Part shown: positions 23,673 to 31,378 of the stretch, piece by piece | Layout of the letters: each line of letters begins with the position of its first letter | Numbering within the stretch: the first letter of the stretch is position 1 | Source of the DNA: Fibrobacter sp. UWH4 | Lineage (GTDB): Bacteria; Fibrobacterota; Fibrobacteria; Fibrobacterales; Fibrobacteraceae | Assembly: GCF_900142475.1 (NCBI RefSeq) | Contig: NZ_FRAY01000004.1 | Coordinates: forward strand, 62,001 to 126,000 | Reading direction: 5' to 3' | DNA: 64,000 bases | Notes under the pieces: model-generated | Told to the model about the DNA's origin: nothing | Seen by the model: the letters and a program-made list of their open reading frames with translations, nothing else | Database searches by the model: none | Made by a program: the position numbers and the translations under genes

Positions 23673-25574
23673 TTACTTTTCTTCGATTTTGACGACGGGT
23701 TCGTCCATCATCTTTTCGGCGATGACTTCCGGAGTTTCTTCGGCCACAGCGGCATTCGATTCTTCGGGCATCCACGGCTTGTCGAGGTTCTTTTCCCAGG
23801 ACACCGTCGGAGCCTGCTGCACTTCGTGCGAGGTATCGACAATCGGAAGGCCGAGGAGTTCGCGGGCACGGTTAAGGGCGGCATCGATATTGCCGAGGGC
23901 GTTTTCTTCGCCAAGCTGCTTGAGGACGCCTGCACGGGTAAGCGCCACCACCGGCTGAGCATGCACGCCCGAAAGCAAGAGCTGCGTCCCTTCGCGGTTG
24001 CAACGGTTCAGCAAGTCTTCGATCATCTGGATACCGGCGGCATCGATGCTAGACACGCTACGCATACGCAGGATAAGAATCTTCGGCTTGTCCGAGATGC
24101 GGGCCATGGTATCCTTGAACTTGTCCACCGCACCAAAGAAAAGGGAACCGGCGAGTTCGTACACCACCACACCCTTTGGCACCTGGCGGCTGAGATCGTT
24201 GTGGGCGGCTTCTTCGTCGTCTTCCTTGAGGGCTTCCGTCACCGTTTCCATTTCGGAAACGTCGCTCATGCGCTTAATAAAGAGCACCGCAGCAAGGAGA
24301 ACGCCGACTTCAATCGCGACAGTCAGGTCGATAATCACCGTGAGGAAGAAGGCCACAAGCATCACGATGACGTCGCTCTTCGGAGCCTTGAACATCTTGA
24401 TGAAGCTGCGGTAGCCGCACATGTTGAAAGCGACCTGGAAAAGCACGGCGGCAAGGGCTGCCATCGGAATCATTTCGGCGTACTTGCCGAGCACGAGCAT
24501 AATAAGGAGAAGCACCACCGCATGCACCAGGCCCGAAATCGGGCTCACGGCACCGTTGCGGATGTTGGTCGCCGTACGGGCGATGGCACCCGTGGCCGGG
24601 ATACCGCCAAAAATCGGCGAAAGGATATTCGCGACACCCTGGCCAAAAAGTTCGGTATTGGAACGGTGCTTGGTCGAGGTCATACCGTCAGCCACCACTG
24701 CCGAAAGAAGCGATTCAATTGCACCGAGAATAGCAATCGTCAAAGCAGGCTGGAACACCTTCTGCATCATTTCGAGGCTGATGTTCGGCAGGTGCGGCAT
24801 CGGGAAACCGCTCGGGATGTGGTTTTTCATGCCGATGGTCACCACGCCGTGGCCCGTAATCGGATCGTCCCAGCCGAGAACCTTCACCATGACCGTCGCC
24901 ACGATAATCGCTATCAGGGAACCGGGGACTTTCGTGGTGATCTTCGGCCACAAGATGCAGACGGCGAGCGCCACGAGGCCCACAATCACCGCATAAATGT
25001 TGATGGTATCGAGCGAAGAAGCGTAAAGCTTGATCTTACCCACGGCATCGGCCGGGTCCTTCGCCAAAAAGCGGAGCCCGAAGAAGTTCGGCACCTGGCC
25101 AAGCGCAATGATAATCGCGATACCGGCGGTAAAGCCCACGGTCACCGGGAACGGAATGAACTTGATGATGGCCCCGAATTTAGCGAGACCGAAAATAATC
25201 AGGAGGATACCGGCCAGGAGCGTCGCCGAAGCGAGGCCGTCGTAACCGTACTGGCTCACGATACCGTAAACGATCACGATGAAAGCACCGGTGGGACCGC
25301 CAATCTGGAAACGGGAACCGCCCAGGAAAGAAATCGCAAAGCCCGCGATGATGGCCGTGTAGAGGCCCCGTTCCGGACCCACGCCCGAAGCGATAGCGAA
25401 CGCAATCGCAAGCGGAAGTGCGAGAATGCCCACGATGAGGCCCGACATCAGGTCGCTGATGAAGCTTTTCTTGCTATAGCCCCTGCGTACCGTGCGGAAA
25501 AGTTCAGGGGTGATGGTCGTCTTGACGCCAGCGAGGAAACTCTGGAGGGATTCTTTGGCGTGTATATTGGGCAT
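23673..25574 (-). CDS. SulP-family anion transporter with STAS domain
   Basis: A 633-residue member of the SLC26/SulP family: about ten to twelve membrane helices from residue 40 to 430, then a C-terminal STAS domain (about 460-570; I-L-R-M-R-S-V-S-S-I-D-A-A-G-I-Q-M). The signature region G-L-Y-T-A-I-I-A-G-F...G-G-S-R-F-Q-I-G-G-P-T-G-A-F is intact. Such carriers move sulfate, bicarbonate or dicarboxylates, and the substrate cannot be told from sequence. ATG 25574 follows GGAGTGCCC. A GTG two codons upstream is too close to that site. A c-type cytochrome gene lies 94 bp upstream on the same strand. Confidence 0.9.
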   Translation of the reverse strand: MPNIHAKESLQSFLAGVKTTITPELFRTVRRGYSKKSFISDLMSGLIVGILALPLAIAFAIASGVGPERGLYTAIIAGFAISFLGGSRFQIGGPTGAFIVIVYGIVSQYGYDGLASATLLAGILLIIFGLAKFGAIIKFIPFPVTVGFTAGIAIIIALGQVPNFFGLRFLAKDPADAVGKIKLYASSLDTINIYAVIVGLVALAVCILWPKITTKVPGSLIAIIVATVMVKVLGWDDPITGHGVVTIGMKNHIPSGFPMPHLPNISLEMMQKVFQPALTIAILGAIESLLSAVVADGMTSTKHRSNTELFGQGVANILSPIFGGIPATGAIARTATNIRNGAVSPISGLVHAVVLLLIMLVLGKYAEMIPMAALAAVLFQVAFNMCGYRSFIKMFKAPKSDVIVMLVAFFLTVIIDLTVAIEVGVLLAAVLFIKRMSDVSEMETVTEALKEDDEEAAHNDLSRQVPKGVVVYELAGSLFFGAVDKFKDTMARISDKPKILILRMRSVSSIDAAGIQMIEDLLNRCNREGTQLLLSGVHAQPVVALTRAGVLKQLGEENALGNIDAALNRARELLGLPIVDTSHEVQQAPTVSWEKNLDKPWMPEESNAAVAEETPEVIAEKMMDEPVVKIEEK

Positions 25575-25668
25575 GGGCACTCCGTTCTTAGGACGGCGCC
25601 AAATTTAAAAAAATTTACACCCTTTGTTAAGGGTGAAAATGAAAAGAATTGGGAGGCTTCGGCCGCTT

Positions 25669-26034
25669 TTACTTGGGTCTCCCCGGGTCGTCGGGGTTCT
25701 TGAGGATGTACAGGAGCCAGGCCGTCATCATTTTTGCCTGATCCTCGGTAAGCGGAGTGATTTCCATGGCAGGCCACTCGTCGGGGTGCTGCGGAGTCGG
25801 GTGCATCAGGTAACGCACCATGCCTTCCGGATTTCCGGCATAATGCTCCACATTGTCGCGCATCGGAGGGGCGGCAAACTTGCGCGCCCAGCGATGACAC
25901 CCCTTACATTCATTATTATAATAGTCCTGCGCCTCTTTTTTGAGTTCGGGAGTAACCGGCGGAAGCACGAACGCATCCACCGCAAAAAGCGCACACACCG
26001 AAACAAAGACTATGACAGCAACACGCAGTTTCAA
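25669..26034 (-). CDS. Monohaem c-type cytochrome
   Basis: A 121-residue exported cytochrome: a signal peptide (MKLRVAVIVFVSVCALFAVDA), the haem-binding C-K-G-C-H near residue 45, and a downstream Met (W-P-A-M-E-I-T-P-L-T) as likely sixth ligand. One haem only, and the size fits small periplasmic cytochromes of class I. It would carry electrons in the periplasm. Partners are not evident here. It is upstream of the SulP gene but separated by 94 bp, so co-transcription is uncertain. Confidence 0.85.
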   Translation of the reverse strand: MKLRVAVIVFVSVCALFAVDAFVLPPVTPELKKEAQDYYNNECKGCHRWARKFAAPPMRDNVEHYAGNPEGMVRYLMHPTPQHPDEWPAMEITPLTEDQAKMMTAWLLYILKNPDDPGRPK

Positions 26035-26053
26035 AACGCCATCCTTTATAAAA

Positions 26054-26083
26054 TGTCATGCCCTGCCCAGACAGGGCATCTCC
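26054..26083. repeat. Dispersed palindromic repeat
   Basis: TGTCATGCCCTGCCCAGACA, then GGGCATCTCC. The inner GCCCTG and CAGGGC pair. It is the reverse-orientation form of the GGAGATGCCC...GGGCATGACA elements at 19187 and 41389. Confidence 0.6.
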
Positions 26084-26134
26084 TTTCTTTTCACGAAATA
26101 ATATAATTTTTTATCTTTACGTTAGGAGACACAA

Positions 26135-26950
26135 ATGAAAAAAATCTTATTTTGCTTAATGCTTTTGGCGGGTTTTGCAGCATCAAACACCTGTACAGAT
26201 TTAGTCGTCAACAATAACGAATCGTTCTTTACATTTGCGAATGTTCACCGCGATTCTTCCTATTTCTTTGTAGACAGCATGGCCGGGTCTTACAAATACT
26301 TTTGGAGCGATGGAAAACTAGATAGTATGCGTACCGACCGCATGATAGAGGGGCTGTCTTCTTCTGTCGAGTACATCTATTGGGATGTAGACGAAACCGC
26401 CTTGACAGGAAAAAATTACGAAGCCATCATCTCGCAGAGTAAATCCGGCGACACCGTTATATACACTCAAAAGAATTTCTATGTGGGTGAACTGGAAGAT
26501 TCTATCACGTACAAAAAAATCGACGGTCACATTTACTCGTTGAGCTTTGCCCCCGGAGGTCCGGATTGGGATGAACTCTGGGATTTCAGCGACTTTTACC
26601 TTTCCAACGACACCGTATTCTATAAAAAGACCTATGACTACTATACGGATAATCCCAGGTACTACACACAGTTTATTGTAGGAGACCCCGAAAACGATTT
26701 GAGATGCTTTGAATACGAGATGAACGAAAACGAGGCTACGGTTCGCGATACAATAGAACTCAGCTACACCGACAAAGGATTCATGTTTAAATACTATCGA
26801 AGCACGGAGGATTACTACAACTTTCGCGAATACTTCTTTGTGTATGATGAAGAGGAAACTACGGCAATACGCAAACATCGTCCGGCGGTAAAGATTTCGC
26901 CGAAGGCTAGGTACTTCGATTTGTTGGGTAGGTATAAATTCAGTAAGTAA
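26135..26950 (+). CDS. Secreted hypothetical protein
   Basis: A 271-residue protein with a signal peptide (MKKILFCLMLLAGFAASNT) and TAGGAGACACAA as ribosome binding site. It is rich in Tyr, Asp and Phe and reads as a beta-rich extracellular domain. The C-terminus (V-K-I-S-P-K-A-R-Y-F-D-L-L-G-R-Y-K-F) resembles the F-D-L-x-G-R end of many Fibrobacter secreted proteins, perhaps a sorting tail similar in role to type IX signals. That similarity is from memory. No enzymatic motif. Confidence 0.6.
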   Translation: MKKILFCLMLLAGFAASNTCTDLVVNNNESFFTFANVHRDSSYFFVDSMAGSYKYFWSDGKLDSMRTDRMIEGLSSSVEYIYWDVDETALTGKNYEAIISQSKSGDTVIYTQKNFYVGELEDSITYKKIDGHIYSLSFAPGGPDWDELWDFSDFYLSNDTVFYKKTYDYYTDNPRYYTQFIVGDPENDLRCFEYEMNENEATVRDTIELSYTDKGFMFKYYRSTEDYYNFREYFFVYDEEETTAIRKHRPAVKISPKARYFDLLGRYKFSK

Positions 26951-26952
26951 AA

Positions 26953-26988
26953 TGGATTGCTTCGTCACTATCGTTCCTCGCAATGACG
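26953..26988. repeat. Dispersed repeat before mntP
   Basis: GGATTGCTTCGTCACTATCG and CGCAATGACGT, with a partial echo (CGCAATGACGTTCT) at 27010-27023. The same GATTGCTTCG...CGCAATGACGT unit occurs at 63721-63750. Confidence 0.6.
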
Positions 26989-27024
26989 TTTTAAGCAACA
27001 AATATTCTACGCAATGACGTTCTT

Positions 27025-27591
27025 ATGGGCATTATTGAAATCATCATTATCGCGATTGTAGAGGCAATGGACTGCTTCGCCGTCGCAATCGCCACGGGAC
27101 TTTCTAAAAAAGGAATCAAATACAGCCGCGCCATGCTCCAGGCGGTTAGCTTCGGAGTATTCCAGGGCGGCATGACACTGCTCGGGTATTTCCTCGGGAG
27201 TTTCGCCGAGCGCTGGTTCAATTCCGTGGGCACTCCCATCGCCTGCACCATCCTCTGCATTCTGGGCGGGCGCATGATTTGGGGCGCCGTCCGCGGTGAT
27301 GCGGGCGAAGAAGAAGGCGAACAGATTGCCGCGAAAAACTTGACGATTGCAAACATTTTGCTGCTTTCAGTTGCGACAAGTATTGACGCATTCGCTGTCG
27401 GAATTTCGTTTGCATTTCTGAACGCGAACATGGTGCTTGCCACCAGCGCCATTGCACTTGCAAGCTTTATCATGGGCATTATCGGCTACGAAATCGGCCG
27501 TCACGCCGCCAAGCGTTTCAAGACAAAGATTCCTGAAATCATCGCAGGAATTATCCTCATCGGCATCGGCGTAAAGATGCTCATTGCCTAA
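27025..27591 (+). CDS. mntP: Manganese efflux pump MntP
   Basis: A 188-residue six-helix membrane protein of the MntP family, which exports Mn(II). The two inverted-repeat halves each carry the conserved Asp motif: A-M-D-C-F-A-V-A-I-A-T-G at about residue 15 and S-I-D-A-F-A-V-G-I-S-F at about 118. The charged cytoplasmic loop (G-D-A-G-E-E-E-G-E-Q) is typical. No yybP-ykoY-like riboswitch is visible in the 74 bp before the start, which instead holds a dispersed repeat. The ribosome binding site is poor. Confidence 0.9.
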   Translation: MGIIEIIIIAIVEAMDCFAVAIATGLSKKGIKYSRAMLQAVSFGVFQGGMTLLGYFLGSFAERWFNSVGTPIACTILCILGGRMIWGAVRGDAGEEEGEQIAAKNLTIANILLLSVATSIDAFAVGISFAFLNANMVLATSAIALASFIMGIIGYEIGRHAAKRFKTKIPEIIAGIILIGIGVKMLIA

Positions 27592-27610
27592 AAAACGGCA
27601 CCGGCTTAAT

Positions 27611-27669
27611 TTTCACAAAATGTAATTTCAGTAATTTTATTACACATTGTGTAATTCAATTTGTGTAAA
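27611..27669 (+). promoter_or_regulatory. Palindromic operator cluster upstream of glnN
   Basis: ATTACACA-T-TGTGTAAT (27639-27655) is a near-perfect inverted repeat with 8-bp arms. Related half sites flank it: TTCACAAAATGTAAT (27612-27626) and AATTTGTGTAAA (27658-27669). The cluster lies 60-120 bp upstream of the sigma-54 promoter, the distance expected for binding of an activator of the NtrC type. Confidence 0.6.
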
Positions 27670-27729
27670 CGAAGGCGTTTTGCATTGTCGAACGCGCGAT
27701 TTTAACATTTTTTGAGCGTTTTACATCTT

Positions 27730-27745
27730 TGGCACGATTTTTGCA
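27730..27745 (+). promoter_or_regulatory. Sigma-54 promoter of glnN
   Basis: TGGCACGATTTTTGCA matches the -24/-12 consensus TGGCAC-N5-TTGC exactly, with GG at 27731-27732 and GC at 27743-27744, the required 10-nt spacing. The transcript would start near 27756, leaving a leader of about 27 nt with TAGGAGATTGCC before the ATG. Confidence 0.85.
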
Positions 27746-27782
27746 TTCATGGCACCGAAAACAAAATTCATAGGAGATTGCC

Positions 27783-29903
27783 ATGAGCAACGAATACAGA
27801 TTAAAAGCTATCAAGGAAATCGCCAGCGAAAACGCCGGCGCTAACCTCCCCGCAGCACCCGCAAACATCGACTTCTACGGCGAAGATGTCTTCAACGCCG
27901 AGGCCATGCGCGCATATCTTCCCAAGGACATTTGCAAAAAGCTCTTCGCCACCATCGATGGCGGCGCACCGCTTGACCCGAGCATCGCAGGCGAAGTCGC
28001 CCACGCCATGAAGAAATGGGCTATTGACCGCGGCGCCACCCACTTTACTCACTGGTTCCAGCCCCTTACCGGTTCTACCGCCGAAAAGCATGACTCCTTC
28101 CTTGAACCCGAAGACGGCAAGGCCATTCTCGCCTTCAGCGGCAAGAACCTGATCGTCGGCGAACCGGACGCATCGTCCTTCCCCAGCGGCGGCCTCCGTT
28201 CTACTTTCGAAGCCCGTGGCTATACCGCCTGGGATCCGACCTCTCCGGCCTTCATCAAGCGTCACGGCAACGGTGCCACCCTCTGCATCCCGACCGCTTT
28301 CTGTAGCTATACCGGCGAAGCCTTGGACAAGAAGACTCCGCTCCTCCGTTCCATTCAGGCTCTCCAGAAGTCCGCCGACCGCCTCATGGGTCTCTTCGGC
28401 GTGGCCCAGCAGAAGGTGACCGTCACGCTCGGTGCCGAACAGGAATATTTCTTGATTGACAAGCGTTTCTACCTGCAGCGCCCCGACCTGTACCAGGCCG
28501 GCCGCACCTTGTTCGGTGCCGCTCCGGCTAAGCACCAGCAGATGGAAGACCACTACTTCGGTAGCATTCCGGCACGCATCATCAACTTCATGAACGATGT
28601 GGAAAAGGAACTCTGGAAACTCGGCATTCCGGCCAAGACCCGCCACAACGAAGTCGCTCCGGCCCAGTTCGAACTTGCCCCGATGTTCGAGGAAGTGAAC
28701 CTCGCTTGCGACCACAACATGCAGATTATGGAAGTGCTCCGCCAGGTTGCCGACCGCCACGGCCTCGTTTGCCTGCTGCACGAAAAGCCGTTCGCCGGCA
28801 TCAACGGTTCCGGTAAGCACAACAACTGGTCCGTAAACTACGGCAAGACAAACCTCTTGAACCCGGGCAAGGACCCGCACCAGAACGCCATCTTCCTCAC
28901 CACGCTCTGCGCTGTCATCTACGCTGTCGACACCCACGCCGACTTGCTCCGCATGGCAGTCGCTAGCGCCGGCAACGACCACCGTCTCGGTGCCAACGAA
29001 GCTCCTCCGGCAATCATCTCCATGTACCTCGGCGACCAGCTCGCCGACGTCATCGACCAGCTCGAAAAGGGCGATCCGAAGTCCAGCAAGCAGGCCGGCG
29101 CCCTCAAGCTCGGTTCCGACACGCTGCCGCCGCTCCCCCGCGACGCGACCGACCGTAACCGTACATCGCCCTTCGCCTTCACCGGCAACAAGTTTGAATT
29201 CCGCGCTCCGGGTTCCAGCCAGAGCTGCTCCGAACCGAACGTCATCTTGAACACGATCGTCGCCGAAGCCTTCGACATCATCGCCGACAAGCTCGCCAAT
29301 GTTCCTGCCGACAAGTTCCACGAAGAACTGCAGAACCTGCTGCAGAAAATCGTGAAGGAACACAAGCGCGTCATTTTCAACGGCAACGGCTATACCGACG
29401 AATGGGTGGAAGAAGCGGCCAAGCGCGGCCTCCCGAATGTGCGCACCACCATGGAAGCTCTCCAGGCACTCAATAAAAAAGAAAATGTGGCCCTGTTCGA
29501 AAAGTACGGCGTGTTCAACAAGCGCGAACTCGATTCCCGCTACGAAGTCAACATGGAAGATTACCACAAGAAGATTCACATTGAAGGCAAGATTGCTTTC
29601 GATATCGCAAAGAACGTGGTGCTTCCGCAGGTGCTCTGCGCCTACAGCAACGCCCTCAAGACCAACGAAATGGCCAAGACCCAGGGTTTCTACGCTGTGG
29701 ACGGTTACGCCCGCGAACTCGGCGAAAAGCTCAAGGAACTCGAAGCCGCTGTGGCCCAGATGGAAGCCGCTCTCGGCGACAAGCACGAAGCGATTCTTGA
29801 TGCCATGGCTAATCTCCGCATTATCGTCGACAAGATCGAAAGCATCGTGCCCGACGAAAAGTGGCCGTTGCCGAAATATCGTGAGATGTTGTTTATTTAC
29901 TAA
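27783..29903 (+). CDS. glnN: Glutamine synthetase type III
   Basis: A 706-residue GSIII, which makes glutamine from glutamate, ammonia and ATP. Length and motifs are of the GSIII class found in the FCB group rather than GSI. The signature [19 protein letters not shown] (about 120-138), the acidic site E-Q-E-Y-F-L-I-D, the [13 protein letters not shown] block, and [10 protein letters not shown] are all intact. Codon use is strongly biased, as in highly expressed genes. It has its own sigma-54 promoter and ends with a strong terminator, so it is a single-gene unit under nitrogen control. Confidence 0.97.
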   Translation: MSNEYRLKAIKEIASENAGANLPAAPANIDFYGEDVFNAEAMRAYLPKDICKKLFATIDGGAPLDPSIAGEVAHAMKKWAIDRGATHFTHWFQPLTGSTAEKHDSFLEPEDGKAILAFSGKNLIVGEPDASSFPSGGLRSTFEARGYTAWDPTSPAFIKRHGNGATLCIPTAFCSYTGEALDKKTPLLRSIQALQKSADRLMGLFGVAQQKVTVTLGAEQEYFLIDKRFYLQRPDLYQAGRTLFGAAPAKHQQMEDHYFGSIPARIINFMNDVEKELWKLGIPAKTRHNEVAPAQFELAPMFEEVNLACDHNMQIMEVLRQVADRHGLVCLLHEKPFAGINGSGKHNNWSVNYGKTNLLNPGKDPHQNAIFLTTLCAVIYAVDTHADLLRMAVASAGNDHRLGANEAPPAIISMYLGDQLADVIDQLEKGDPKSSKQAGALKLGSDTLPPLPRDATDRNRTSPFAFTGNKFEFRAPGSSQSCSEPNVILNTIVAEAFDIIADKLANVPADKFHEELQNLLQKIVKEHKRVIFNGNGYTDEWVEEAAKRGLPNVRTTMEALQALNKKENVALFEKYGVFNKRELDSRYEVNMEDYHKKIHIEGKIAFDIAKNVVLPQVLCAYSNALKTNEMAKTQGFYAVDGYARELGEKLKELEAAVAQMEAALGDKHEAILDAMANLRIIVDKIESIVPDEKWPLPKYREMLFIY

Positions 29904-29911
29904 ACAACATC

Positions 29912-29936
29912 GGCTGCGCGTCAAAGGTGCGCAGCC
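29912..29936 (+). terminator. Hairpin directly after glnN
   Basis: GGCTGCGC pairs with GCGCAGCC over a 9-nt loop, 8 bp after the glnN stop. No T tract follows, so it may act as a 3' stabiliser upstream of the true terminator. Confidence 0.5.
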
Positions 29937-30006
29937 AAATGCCAGTTCATCTACTAAGCAACATTGACCGTCCCAACCAAATTCATATACAGAACCTCAA
30001 AATGCA

Positions 30007-30033
30007 ATCCGCCGGTGAAAGCCGGCGGATTTT
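30007..30033 (+). terminator. Terminator of glnN
   Basis: ATCCGCCGG-TGAAAG-CCGGCGGAT, a perfect 9-bp stem, then TTTG. It lies between the convergent glnN and the TIGR02145 gene. Confidence 0.75.
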
Positions 30034-30105
30034 GCGTTACTCGCATCAAATACAAATAAATTCTGTAGTGAGAATATTTTGTCGCAAATTATGTAGCGAA
30101 AAAAA

Positions 30106-31317
30106 CTATTCCATCACGCAGCGGACAAAGTGGAAATCTTCGCGGCAAAGCATCGCTTCGCAATAGTCGGTACCGCCAAAACGATAGAACCGCAACTGTT
30201 TCACTTCGACATTTCCGTCTTCGTCAGGCCACAAGGGAATTTCCTTTGAATCCGAAGTCCAGTACGACGAAAAGGCAAACTTTTCGCTGCTTTCTTCGGA
30301 ACATTCGCTATCATAGTAATGTCGCGTCAATGTGGAAAAATTCAACCCGTAGACATCGGTCGGATAGAAAAATTCCTCGACATCCGTTGCATAGCCCTGC
30401 TCGCGCCCCGGAGTCTCTTCTTCACGAATGGAATAAAGAGGCCTACGGAATGACGCCGCAAAGAAATCATCAAGAGTGGACGTTTCAGGAAACGCCGTTT
30501 TCAGGTCTACGAATTCGGATTCCGTCGGAAGGCGCCAACCTTCGGGGCAAATTCCTTCAATATCGGATTCAGGATATTCGAGTCCCGCATCGGCAGGCAA
30601 ACGCAAATTAGGCGCATCAGCATCCGTAAAAGGACGACTGTCTGGTGTCTTGTAGCGCAAATCCTGGGCCATCCACACGCGTTCCCCAATCTTGACCGTC
30701 TTGTAGCTTTGGCCATCCCGAGGATCAGTCAGCTGCGACGTCTTGAGCTTACGAGGCAACCTAGGGAACCCCCAAAACTTAACGAGCGCAATGCACACAT
30801 CGTTCCAGGCCTTACCCGGATAAATGTCTTCAATTTCGATAATAATCTTGAATACATTTTGCAAGGGCTTTTCGAAAACGATGATGTCGGGATGCGGATT
30901 CTTGAAACCACCCCACTTCGGCTTGGAGAGCGTGAGCGACCGCACCAAATTATCCGACGAGTTCTGGTAAATCTTTATATTCTTCGCAAGACTGAAATTC
31001 GTATAGAACGAGGAATCGCGCATGTACCCGTTGAACAAAGTTATCACGTCAAGACGCTGCGCCTCAACAATGAATTCCAATGTAATGGGCTTGTCCTTGT
31101 ACTTAGCGCCCCAAACCTGATAGAACGGATGCACGTTCTTTTTCATGACCATATTTTCGGGACGGAAATTCCTCTGTCCCAAGTCAGGCAAAGTGGCCGA
31201 AGCCTTGACGCCATTAATAGGAATAGACGTAATCGCATAAGACAGCGAAAATCCGACCAAAAGGGCAAAAACAGCCACCTTTGTCGAAATTTTCAAATTA
31301 TTCAAAAAATGTACCAT
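30106..31317 (-). CDS. TIGR02145-domain secreted protein
   Basis: A 403-residue exported protein with an N-terminal hydrophobic segment (V-A-V-F-A-L-L-V-G-F-S-L-S-Y-A). Residues 25-190 form an unrecognised beta-rich domain. From about 200 comes the Fibrobacter major paralogous domain: D-P-R-D-G-Q-S-Y-K-T-V-K-I-G-E-R-V-W-M-A-Q-D-L, I-C-P-E-G-W-R-L-P-T-E-S-E-F, Y-W-T-S and the terminal R-C-V. This domain is abundant in the genus and its function is unknown. Most likely a cell-surface protein. Confidence 0.8.
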   Translation of the reverse strand: MVHFLNNLKISTKVAVFALLVGFSLSYAITSIPINGVKASATLPDLGQRNFRPENMVMKKNVHPFYQVWGAKYKDKPITLEFIVEAQRLDVITLFNGYMRDSSFYTNFSLAKNIKIYQNSSDNLVRSLTLSKPKWGGFKNPHPDIIVFEKPLQNVFKIIIEIEDIYPGKAWNDVCIALVKFWGFPRLPRKLKTSQLTDPRDGQSYKTVKIGERVWMAQDLRYKTPDSRPFTDADAPNLRLPADAGLEYPESDIEGICPEGWRLPTESEFVDLKTAFPETSTLDDFFAASFRRPLYSIREEETPGREQGYATDVEEFFYPTDVYGLNFSTLTRHYYDSECSEESSEKFAFSSYWTSDSKEIPLWPDEDGNVEVKQLRFYRFGGTDYCEAMLCREDFHFVRCVME

Positions 31318-31378
31318 GCGGAATCTCGTCTGGAGGTCGGGGCGAAAATATAAAATATTTTCAGACTCAAAGGCGAAA

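Noticed and set aside
23826-25703. 625-codon plus-strand open frame opposite the SulP gene
   Set aside because: Arg/His-rich shadow. The SulP frame on the minus strand has clear helices and a STAS domain.
26951-27024. Manganese riboswitch before mntP
   Set aside because: The gap is only 74 bp, holds a dispersed repeat, and lacks the expected multi-helix junction sequence.
27801-29924. 707-codon minus-strand open frame opposite glnN
   Set aside because: Antisense shadow of a gene with strong codon bias. The translated protein has no recognisable features.
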